From Herbiconiux oxytropis (lineage in GTDB: Bacteria; Actinomycetota; Actinomycetes; Actinomycetales; Microbacteriaceae), in contig NZ_JANLCK010000002.1 of NCBI RefSeq assembly GCF_024979315.1, positions 62,001 through 126,000 on the forward strand: a DNA stretch of 64,000 nucleotides, read 5' to 3'. The position numbers and the translations under genes are program-made. Of this stretch, positions 36,478 to 45,662 are shown piece by piece (position 1 is the first letter of the stretch; every line of letters starts with the position of its first letter). A model generated the notes under the pieces. It saw nothing but the letters and a program-made list of their open reading frames with translations. It did no database searches and was not told where the DNA came from.

Positions 36478-39400
36478 ATGCGCATCAAGGCCACACTGAG
36501 ACGCCCGGGCGGCTCGAGCGACAACCTCCAGATCACCGCCGACGCCACCGCGAGCGTCTCGGACATCGCCGAGGCCATCTACCGTGCCGATCCGCAGCGC
36601 GCCGATCCGCAGCGATCGGGCACGGAGCGGACCGATCCCCTGGCCGCCGCGCCGTCGAACCTCACCCTGCAGGTCTCCGGCGCCTCCGGGGCCGCCCGGG
36701 TGCTCGACCCCTCCTCGAACCTGCTCGAGTCCGGGGTGAGGTCGGGCTCGGTGCTCGAGCTCGCCCAGCACAGCGAGGGCTACACCTCGGCGGGCCCGAG
36801 CGGCCCGGCGGCAGCGACGCTGCGCGTGCTGAGCGGGCCGGATGCCGGGGCGGAGTTCGCACTGCCGTTCGGGTCGAGCTACATCGGCCGCGAGCGCGGC
36901 ATCGACGTGCGGCTCTCCGACGGGCTCATCTCCAAGCGCCACGCGCGCATCAACATCGGCGAGCACGTCGAGATCATCGACATGAAGTCGGCCAACGGCC
37001 TCGTGATGGGCGGCGAGCAGGTGGCGCGCACCACTCTCTCCTCCGCCGACGTCGTGATGCTCGGCGACACGGCCATCTGCGTCGTGCCGCTGCAGCGCCT
37101 CGGCGGAGCTGCACCCTCGACCCCCGTGATCGAGTTCAACCGGTCGCCGCGGGTCGTCGCGCGCTATCCCGGCGACGAGTTCCCGACCCCGTCACCGCCC
37201 AAGCAGCCCCAACCCATCCGCTTCCCGCTCGTGGCGCTCGCGGCACCGCTGCTCATGGGCCCGATCCTGTTCCTGGCCACCGGATCCGCTCTCAGCCTGA
37301 TCTTCATCGCGCTCAGCCCGATCATCATGATCGGCACCTGGGCCGACCACAAGCTCCAGACCAGGCGTCAGCTCCGCGACGCGATCAAGCTCTTCAACGA
37401 GCAGATCGACGCCTTCGTGAAGTCGATGCACGAGAAGCAGCGCATCCAGCGGGCCGTGCGCCTCACCGAGGCACCCGCCGTGAGCGCGACCGTCGACGCC
37501 GTCGACCGGCTCGGCCAGCTGCTCTGGACGCACCGCCCCGAGCACACCGCCTTCCTCACCGCGCGCCTCGGCATCGGCACGGGCCCGAGCCGCGACAAGA
37601 TCTCGATGCCGAACGCCAACGAGGCGCTGCCGGAGTACTGGGCGCAGGTGGAGGAGATCGCCGATCGCTTCTCGCGCATCGACGGCGTGCCGATCGTGGT
37701 CGAGTTCCGCAAGGCCGGCGCCCTCGGCGTGGCCGGCGGTGGAGACGGCCGGCACGGCGTCGCCCGCGGCATCGTCACCCAGCTCGCGGGCCTGCACTCC
37801 CCCTCCGAGCTCGTCATCTGCGCGCTCGCCTCCCCCACCTCGCGCGCCACCTGGGAGTGGCTCGAGTGGCTGCCGCACACCACGAGCCCGCACAGCCCGC
37901 TCGGCGGCGACCACCTCGCCGACAACCCGGGTTCGGGTGCCGCGCTGCTCTCGCGCCTCGAGGCGCTCATCGACTCCCGCACCGCGGGCGCGCCGAGCCC
38001 CCGCGGCCCGATCGACACCGACAAGGACAAGCAGGAGCTCGCACACCCCATCACCCCGTCGGTGCTCGTGGTGATCGAGGACGACACGCCGCTGGACCGC
38101 GGGCGGCTCACCCGCCTGGTCGAGCGGGGGGCGGATGCGAACGTGCACGTGCTCTGGTCGGCCCCCTCGATCGGCGACCTGCCGGCGGCGTGCCGGAGCT
38201 TCGTGAGCGTCGATCCGGAGCCCGCGTCGTCAGGGGCCGCCGGCGCCTCCGGTACCGCCGGTCAGGTGCGGCTCGGCGAGCACACCTTCCCACTCGAGTG
38301 CGAGACCGTCGACGCCGCGACCGCGCACCGGCTCGCCCGTCAGCTCGCCCCGGTCGTCGACGTCGGCGCCCCCATCGACGACGACTCCGACCTGCCGCGC
38401 TCGGTCTCCTACCTCTCGCTCGTCGGCACCGAGCTCGCCGAGGTGCCCGAGGCCGTGATCGACCGCTGGCGCGAGAGCAACTCCATCGCCGACCGCTCCG
38501 GCGCACCGCTCGTGCGGCGCAAGAAGGAGGGGTCGCTGCGGGCGCTCGTGGGCCACTCCGGCACCGAGCCGTTCTATCTCGACATCCGCAACCAGGGCCC
38601 GCACGCCCTCGTGGGCGGCACCACGGGCGCCGGCAAGAGCGAGTTCCTGCAGTCCTGGGTGCTCGGCATGGCGGCGGCGCACAGCCCCGACCGGGCCACC
38701 TTCCTCTTCGTCGACTACAAGGGCGGCGCGGCCTTCGCCGACTGCGTGGGTCTGCCGCACACGGTCGGTCTCGTGACCGACCTCTCGCCGCACCTCGTGC
38801 GCCGTGCGCTCACGAGCCTCCGGGCCGAGCTCCGCTACCGGGAGCACCTGCTCAACCGCAAGAAGGCGAAGGACCTCGTCTCGCTCGAGAAGACCGGCGA
38901 CCCCGAGACCCCGCCGAGCCTGCTCATCGTGGTCGACGAGTTCGCGGCTCTCGTGCAGGAGGTGCCGGAGTTTGTCGACGGCGTCGTCGACGTCGCCCAG
39001 CGCGGCCGCTCGCTCGGCCTCCACCTCATCCTCGCCACCCAGCGGCCCGCCGGTGTCATCAAGGACAACCTGCGCGCCAACACCAACCTCAGGATCGCGC
39101 TCCGGATGGCCGACGCCGACGACTCCAGCGACATCCTCGGCGACCCGATGGCCGCGTACTTCGACCAGTCGATCCCGGGCCGCGGCGCCGCGAAGACCGG
39201 CCCAGGCCGGCTCGCCTCGTTCCAGACCGGCTACGCCGGAGGCTGGACCACCAACGAGGTGCCGCGCGCCCGCATCGACATGATCGAGATGGACTTCGGC
39301 TCGGGCGCCACCTGGGAGGTGCCCGAGATCGAGGCGCCCCTCCAGGCCGATCCCGGGCCCACCGACATCGCCCGGCTCGTCACGAGCATCCGGAACGCCG

Positions 39401-41001
39401 CGAAGCTCGCCGACATCCCCGATCCCCGGAAGCCGTGGCTCGACGAGCTCGCGGCCGTCTACGACTTCTCGCTGCTGCCGAACCCTCGCACCGACGAGCA
39501 GCTGCTGCTCGGCGTGATCGACGACCCGGCGTCGCAGTCCCAGCCCACGGTGTTCTACGAGCCCGACCGCGACGGCAACATGGCCATCTACGGCACCGGT
39601 GGCGCGGGCAAGAGCGCCACGCTCCGCACGATCGCCGTCTCGGCGGCCGTGACTCCCCGGGGCGGCCCCGTGCACGTCTACGGCCTCGACTTCGGTTCGA
39701 GCGGCCTCAGCATGCTGCAGGAGCTGCCTCACGTGGGCGCCATCATCTCGGGCGACGACGAGGAGCGCGTCATCCGGCTGCTCCGGATGCTCCGCGACCT
39801 CGTCGACGACCGCTCCATCCGCTACTCCGCCGTGCGGGCCGGTTCGATCGGCGAGTACCGGCGCATCGCCGACGCCCCGGCGGAGCCGCGCATCCTCGTG
39901 CTCGTCGACGGCATCGGTGCGTTCCGCGAGCAGTACGAGTTCGGCGGGCACTCCGCCTGGTTCACGACCTTCTCGCAGATCGCCACCGACGGCCGGCAGG
40001 TCGGTGTGCACATCGTGGTCACGGGAGACCGGCCGAACTCCGTGCCCGCATCGCTCGGTTCCACGATCCAGCGGCGGCTCATCCTGCGCCTCGCGAGCGA
40101 GGACGACTACGCGCTCGTGAACGCCCCGAAGGACACCCTCTCGGCCGTCTCGCCCCCCGGCCGCGGTGTGATGGAAGGCAACGAGGTGCAGATGGCCGTG
40201 CTCGGCGCCGACTCCAACGTGGCCGTGCAGGCCCGGGAGATCGCCAAGCTCGCGGAGGCCATGCGGCGCCAGGGCGTGGCGCCGGCGCTGCCGATCGAGC
40301 ACCTCGCCGAGTCGGTGCCGCTCAGCTCGCTGCCGGCGACGCTGCCCGGATCCGGGTCGTCGACCGAGCCGGCCGACCTGCAGCCCGTCATCGGTGTGCG
40401 CGACGACTCGCTCGGCCCCTTCGCCATCAGGGCCCGAGGCGCCATGCTGCTCGCCGGAACCGCCGGCAGCGGGCGCTCCACGGCCATCGCGACCATGGCG
40501 ACGGCCCTCAGGCGCGCCGATCCGCGCATCCGGCTCGTTCACGTCTCGCCCCGCAAGACGAACCTCACCCCGCTGCCGATCTGGAGCATCTCGCTGCACG
40601 ACCCGGCGCAGATCACCGCCTTCGCCGACGACGTCACGGCCCAGCTCGATGCCGAGACGCTGAAGCCCGGGCAGTTCGCGATCTTCGTCGAGAACATCGG
40701 CGAGCTCAACGGCTCCCCCGCCGAGGCCGACGTCGACAGGCTGATCAAGCGCGCGCTCCGCGACGACGTGTTCGTGGTGGGCGAGAGCGAATCGTCGACC
40801 TGGTCGTCGGCATGGACCCTCGGAGGCTCGTTCAAGAACTCCAAACGGGGCCTTCTCCTCGTGCCGGGAGAGCTCGACGGGGACTCCCTGCTCGGCACAT
40901 CGCTCGGCCGCTTCAAGCGCTCGGATCTGCCGCCTGGCCGGGGATTCTTCGTGCAGGGCGGTCGCGTCACGAAGCTGCAGGTGGCGACCCGCGACGACTG
41001 A
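36478..41001 (+). CDS. FtsK/SpoIIIE-type type VII secretion ATPase (EssC/EccC-like) with N-terminal FHA
   Basis: The 1507-residue motor of the locus. Residues 1-100 look like a ubiquitin-like beta-grasp (LDPSSNLLESGVRSGSVLEL), followed by an FHA domain (YIGRERGIDV, SKRHARI) and two membrane helices (about 250-287). Three ATPase modules follow. D1 is intact, with GGTTGAGKSE near 713-722 and LLIVVDEFA. D2 has GTGGAGKSA near 1039 but VDGIG in place of DE. D3 is degenerate, GTAGSGRS near 1327 and FVENIG. This order matches EssC of Firmicutes more than EccCa/EccCb of mycobacteria. The WXG100 gene follows. Confidence 0.92.
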   Translation: MRIKATLRRPGGSSDNLQITADATASVSDIAEAIYRADPQRADPQRSGTERTDPLAAAPSNLTLQVSGASGAARVLDPSSNLLESGVRSGSVLELAQHSEGYTSAGPSGPAAATLRVLSGPDAGAEFALPFGSSYIGRERGIDVRLSDGLISKRHARINIGEHVEIIDMKSANGLVMGGEQVARTTLSSADVVMLGDTAICVVPLQRLGGAAPSTPVIEFNRSPRVVARYPGDEFPTPSPPKQPQPIRFPLVALAAPLLMGPILFLATGSALSLIFIALSPIIMIGTWADHKLQTRRQLRDAIKLFNEQIDAFVKSMHEKQRIQRAVRLTEAPAVSATVDAVDRLGQLLWTHRPEHTAFLTARLGIGTGPSRDKISMPNANEALPEYWAQVEEIADRFSRIDGVPIVVEFRKAGALGVAGGGDGRHGVARGIVTQLAGLHSPSELVICALASPTSRATWEWLEWLPHTTSPHSPLGGDHLADNPGSGAALLSRLEALIDSRTAGAPSPRGPIDTDKDKQELAHPITPSVLVVIEDDTPLDRGRLTRLVERGADANVHVLWSAPSIGDLPAACRSFVSVDPEPASSGAAGASGTAGQVRLGEHTFPLECETVDAATAHRLARQLAPVVDVGAPIDDDSDLPRSVSYLSLVGTELAEVPEAVIDRWRESNSIADRSGAPLVRRKKEGSLRALVGHSGTEPFYLDIRNQGPHALVGGTTGAGKSEFLQSWVLGMAAAHSPDRATFLFVDYKGGAAFADCVGLPHTVGLVTDLSPHLVRRALTSLRAELRYREHLLNRKKAKDLVSLEKTGDPETPPSLLIVVDEFAALVQEVPEFVDGVVDVAQRGRSLGLHLILATQRPAGVIKDNLRANTNLRIALRMADADDSSDILGDPMAAYFDQSIPGRGAAKTGPGRLASFQTGYAGGWTTNEVPRARIDMIEMDFGSGATWEVPEIEAPLQADPGPTDIARLVTSIRNAAKLADIPDPRKPWLDELAAVYDFSLLPNPRTDEQLLLGVIDDPASQSQPTVFYEPDRDGNMAIYGTGGAGKSATLRTIAVSAAVTPRGGPVHVYGLDFGSSGLSMLQELPHVGAIISGDDEERVIRLLRMLRDLVDDRSIRYSAVRAGSIGEYRRIADAPAEPRILVLVDGIGAFREQYEFGGHSAWFTTFSQIATDGRQVGVHIVVTGDRPNSVPASLGSTIQRRLILRLASEDDYALVNAPKDTLSAVSPPGRGVMEGNEVQMAVLGADSNVAVQAREIAKLAEAMRRQGVAPALPIEHLAESVPLSSLPATLPGSGSSTEPADLQPVIGVRDDSLGPFAIRARGAMLLAGTAGSGRSTAIATMATALRRADPRIRLVHVSPRKTNLTPLPIWSISLHDPAQITAFADDVTAQLDAETLKPGQFAIFVENIGELNGSPAEADVDRLIKRALRDDVFVVGESESSTWSSAWTLGGSFKNSKRGLLLVPGELDGDSLLGTSLGRFKRSDLPPGRGFFVQGGRVTKLQVATRDD

Positions 41002-41004
41002 CTC

Positions 41005-41123
41005 CAGGTGTCATCGAGGGTCATGGGGACTTCTCCCCATCGCGTGCTTCGACACCTGTCCGTAGTGTCTTCCTTGTGAGAACGACTCACAGGAAGTAGC
41101 GGAACCGGACAGCCCGGTACCGC
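41005..41123 (+). promoter_or_regulatory. Highly structured leader upstream of the WXG100 gene
   Basis: Several stem-loops fill this gap. An outer 8-bp stem CAGGTGTC/GACACCTG (41005-41012 with 41051-41058) encloses ATGGGGA-CTTC-TCCCCAT (41023-41040). Next, CTTCCT(T)GTGAG pairs with CTCACAGGAAG around loop AACGA (41069-41096). Last, GCGGAACCGG pairs with CCGGTACCGC with one mismatch (41099-41123). None is followed by a T-run. The array could process or stabilise the downstream transcript so that WXG100 is made in excess over the ATPase. Confidence 0.6.
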
Positions 41124-41143
41124 GGAACGAAAAGGAGAGAATC

Positions 41144-41410
41144 ATGGCCGTTTGGGGTCTCGACGTCGAGCAGGTTCGCTCGCTCAGCAAGCAGCTCAAC
41201 ACCCAGTCGCAGCAGGTCCAGCAGATCCTGACGACTCTCACCAGCGCCCTCCAGAGCGTGCAGTGGACGGGTCCGGATGCGGAGAACTTCCGCAACGAGT
41301 GGAACTCCACCCACACCGCCGCTCTGAAGCAGGTCATCACCGCCCTCGAGGACGCCTCGCAGAAGGCTTCGAAGAACGCTTCCGACCAGGAGGCCACCTC
41401 CAACGCCTAG
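41144..41410 (+). CDS. WXG100-family protein (Esx-like)
   Basis: An 88-residue helical-hairpin protein with the WXG turn as QWTGPDAENF at about residues 40-49, typical length and no signal peptide. Such proteins are secreted substrates and structural partners of FtsK/SpoIIIE-type ATPases. A strong ribosome site (AAAAGGAGAG) and the preceding structured leader suggest high expression. A textbook terminator follows directly, so the gene may be transcribed as a short abundant mRNA. Confidence 0.92.
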   Translation: MAVWGLDVEQVRSLSKQLNTQSQQVQQILTTLTSALQSVQWTGPDAENFRNEWNSTHTAALKQVITALEDASQKASKNASDQEATSNA

Positions 41411-41418
41411 TTGGAACA

Positions 41419-41452
41419 GGCGGGAGTCCTCCGGGGCTCCCGCCCCCTTTTT
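41419..41452 (+). terminator. Intrinsic terminator after WXG100
   Basis: GGCGGGAG (41419-41426) and CTCCCGCC (41437-41444) form an 8-bp stem with a 10-base loop, followed by CCC and TTTTTC at 41448-41453. This is the clearest Rho-independent terminator in the window. Confidence 0.88.
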
Positions 41453-41489
41453 CTTTCATCTATCCGATCCGCACGCTTGAGAGGGTGTC

Positions 41490-42584
41490 ATGGCTGGTGG
41501 TTTCTACGGGGCAGACGTCGAGCAGCTCCGACAACTGGCGAAGAAGTTCGACAACGCCGCTGAGAATCTGAACACGGTGACATCGAGTCTCACTTCGAGC
41601 GTCAATCAGGCGCAGGCGTGGCAGGGTCCGGATGCCTCCACCTTCCGTTCGGACTGGAACGGCACGCATACCGCGCAGCTGAAGGCCGCGGTCGCGGCCC
41701 TCACCGCCGGCAGCGACAGCCTCGTGAAGAACGCCGAGGACCAGAGCACGACCTCGACCGACGGCGGAACATTCGGCGGAGGCGGTGGGGCCGGCGGCTC
41801 CGGTTCGGGCGGCTCCGGCGGCTCCGGCGGCGGATCCACCGGCGGTGGTTCGTCAGGCGGCGGCGGAGGAGGCGGTGGCGGTGGCGGCAACGGAGGATCC
41901 GACGACGACTCCGGCAGTTACGCCCACGGCTTCGAGGACAAGGGCTACGCCGACGCGGGCGTGACCTACGACGAGAACGGCATGCCGGATGCGCGGGCCG
42001 AGGCCGGCTGGCAGTGGGGCGCCGGAGCGGGTGCCAACGGCAGCTTCGGCGACGAGAACTTCGGTGGGGAGGGGTCGGCCGACGCCTTCGTCGGCCTCGA
42101 CTCGAACGCCGATGCAGGAGCGGGCTTCAACCTCGATGACGGTGCGTACGCCGACGCCTCGGCCGACGCCTTCATCGGCGGTCGTGCCGACGCCGGCGGA
42201 TCGTTCTCGGGCGCCGACGGCATGTACGGCGGCAGCGGAAGCGCCGAGGTCATGGTCGGCGCCGAGGGGAGCGCCGACGTGGGCGTCACCGCCGGCCCCA
42301 ACGGCATCGGCGCCAACGCCGGCGTCGAAGGCTTCGTGGGCGGCCGTGCCGGAGTCGAGGGCGAGCTCAACGTGGGCGGCGGCGCCGTCTCCGTGGGCGG
42401 TGGCGCCGAGGTGATGTACGGCATCGGCGGCCACGCGAACGTCGAGGCCGAGGTCACCTGGGACAACGTGGGTGTCTCGCTCGACGTCGGTGCCGCATTC
42501 GGCCTCGGCGGCGGTGTGAGCCTCGACCTCTCGATCAGCCCCTCCGACACCATCGACACCGTCGGCGGCTGGCTCGGATTCTGA
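41490..42584 (+). CDS. WXG100-domain protein with Gly-rich linker and Ala/Gly repeat domain (candidate secreted effector)
   Basis: A 364-residue protein. Residues 1-90 are a second WXG100 module (AWQGPDASTF). Residues about 95-135 are almost pure Gly/Ser. The C-terminal 220 residues consist of imperfect Ala/Gly/Asp units alternating with aromatic or aliphatic residues (for example SADAFVGL, ASADAFIGG, SAEVMVGAE), suggesting a beta-solenoid or amphipathic beta repeat. No cysteine, nuclease or other enzymatic motif is visible. The domain order resembles WXG/LXG-headed secreted proteins, so it is the best candidate for the exported product. RBS GAGAGGG precedes the ATG. Confidence 0.82.
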   Translation: MAGGFYGADVEQLRQLAKKFDNAAENLNTVTSSLTSSVNQAQAWQGPDASTFRSDWNGTHTAQLKAAVAALTAGSDSLVKNAEDQSTTSTDGGTFGGGGGAGGSGSGGSGGSGGGSTGGGSSGGGGGGGGGGGNGGSDDDSGSYAHGFEDKGYADAGVTYDENGMPDARAEAGWQWGAGAGANGSFGDENFGGEGSADAFVGLDSNADAGAGFNLDDGAYADASADAFIGGRADAGGSFSGADGMYGGSGSAEVMVGAEGSADVGVTAGPNGIGANAGVEGFVGGRAGVEGELNVGGGAVSVGGGAEVMYGIGGHANVEAEVTWDNVGVSLDVGAAFGLGGGVSLDLSISPSDTIDTVGGWLGF

Positions 42585-42629
42585 TCCCGTTCTGATCCAC
42601 TTCTCCTCGATCTCTGAAAGGCTCGAACC

Positions 42630-43106
42630 ATGTCGAACTCCATCAGCTTCCCCGGCGACTCCGCCCCCGCCCTGCCCTCCATCGGCCTGACCGTGCCCGA
42701 CGACTGGAGCCCGCTCGCCGTGGCCGGCGCCGTGCTCGCCGCCGGCAAGAAGGTCGAGCAGGGCGAGTTCCGTCCCAACGTCGTGGTGGCGATCTCCCGC
42801 TTCGCCCGGGGCTACTCCCTTCAGACGGCGATCGACGCCGTCGTCGGCCGCGTCGAGTCCATCGAGGGCGTGCAGGAGCTCGGGCGCGACGCGCACGAGG
42901 TCCTCGGCCGCGAGGGCTTCCGCATCGAGTTCAGCTACCCGGACCCGCGCGCGGGAACCCTCATGCAGGCCGTCCGCATCACCGTGGTCGAGAACGGACC
43001 CGTGGCCGACCTCGTGCAGGTCACGGCCACCACCTCGGGCAGGCAGGCCACCGAGATCTGGGACGAGATCCGCGCCATCCAGGACAGCGCGGTGACGACG
43101 TCCTGA
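42630..43106 (+). CDS. LpqN/LpqT- or Mog1/PsbP-like protein
   Basis: A 158-residue soluble protein without a signal peptide. The N-terminal pattern SIGLTVPDDWSPLAV and the later beta-strand order (ANVVVAISRF-type strand, FRIEFSYPDPRAG, VRITVVENG) resemble the Mog1/PsbP fold seen in mycobacterial LpqN/LpqT. Coming directly after the WXG100 effector candidate, it may be a chaperone or partner. RBS AAAGG lies before the ATG, and its stop overlaps the next start (TGATG). Family assignment is tentative. Confidence 0.7.
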   Translation: MSNSISFPGDSAPALPSIGLTVPDDWSPLAVAGAVLAAGKKVEQGEFRPNVVVAISRFARGYSLQTAIDAVVGRVESIEGVQELGRDAHEVLGREGFRIEFSYPDPRAGTLMQAVRITVVENGPVADLVQVTATTSGRQATEIWDEIRAIQDSAVTTS

Positions 43107-43606
43107 TGGCAGCCCTCTCCTTCGCCGAGGCTCAGGCGCGTGTGCTCGCGCTCAACAGCGACGAGCTGCCGTTCGTCTACGAGCCCGCGCCCTACGGCAT
43201 CCGCGCCGCCTGGAAGTACGCCGACGTCAAGTGGGCCGCCATCACCGCGGCCGGCACCATCTCGGGCGACTACGAGCTGAGGGTCACTCTCGACCCCGAG
43301 TCGTCGACGTGGACCTTCGACGAGACCCGCTCCGAGAGCCGATCGACCGTGCAGAGCGACGGCGGCGGGGGCTTCAGCGCCTCCTTCGGCAGCTCGGGCT
43401 TCAAGGGCAGGCAGAAGAGCGCCTCGTTCCAGTTCGGCGTCGGCTCCGCCGCCAGCACGACCGACCGCCAGGGCACGCACGAGGGCAACACCTACGGCTA
43501 CTCGTTCACGACCGACGAGGTGAAGGAGCCGCTCATCGCGGCCCTGGAGTCGGCCGGCTGGGAGCGAGCCCGCAAGGGCCTCTTCGGCAAGCTCTTCGGC
43601 GGCTGA
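43106..43606 (+). CDS. Unknown protein coupled to the LpqN-like gene
   Basis: I do not recognise this 166-residue protein. It begins MAALSFAEAQARVLAL, a helical start, and then looks beta-rich with a Gly/Ser segment in the middle (DGGGGFSASFGSSGF). It has no signal peptide or membrane helix. Its ATG overlaps the upstream stop (TGATG), so it is probably co-produced with the LpqN-like protein. It closes the secretion region and may act with the WXG100 proteins; this is inference from position. Confidence 0.7.
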   Translation: MAALSFAEAQARVLALNSDELPFVYEPAPYGIRAAWKYADVKWAAITAAGTISGDYELRVTLDPESSTWTFDETRSESRSTVQSDGGGGFSASFGSSGFKGRQKSASFQFGVGSAASTTDRQGTHEGNTYGYSFTTDEVKEPLIAALESAGWERARKGLFGKLFGG

Positions 43607-43631
43607 GTGGCGGGGGCGGTTCAGCGGGTGT

Positions 43632-45589
<1,958 letters not shown>

Positions 45590-45594
45590 CGAGG

Positions 45595-45660
45595 TCTGCC
45601 GAACCGTCACTTTCCACGCAACCCGCACGTGGGAAGTGTGGAAAGTGACGGCTCGGCAGA
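45595..45660. repeat. 66-nt palindromic repeat, copy A (intergenic)
   Basis: Two 23-base arms (45595-45617 and 45638-45660) pair with a single mismatch around a 20-base loop. The outer ends are TCTGCCGA and TCGGCAGA. It fills the space between the convergent exporter and monooxygenase genes and could terminate both. A related element with the same ends and exactly the same length lies at 46360-46425. Confidence 0.85.
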
Positions 45661-45662
45661 AC

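Noticed and set aside
35793-41099. A 1768-codon open frame on the + strand in a second frame over the FHA and ATPase genes
   Set aside because: Composition is Arg/Ala/His/Pro-rich, with no motif or ribosome site. The other frame carries complete FHA and Walker motifs.
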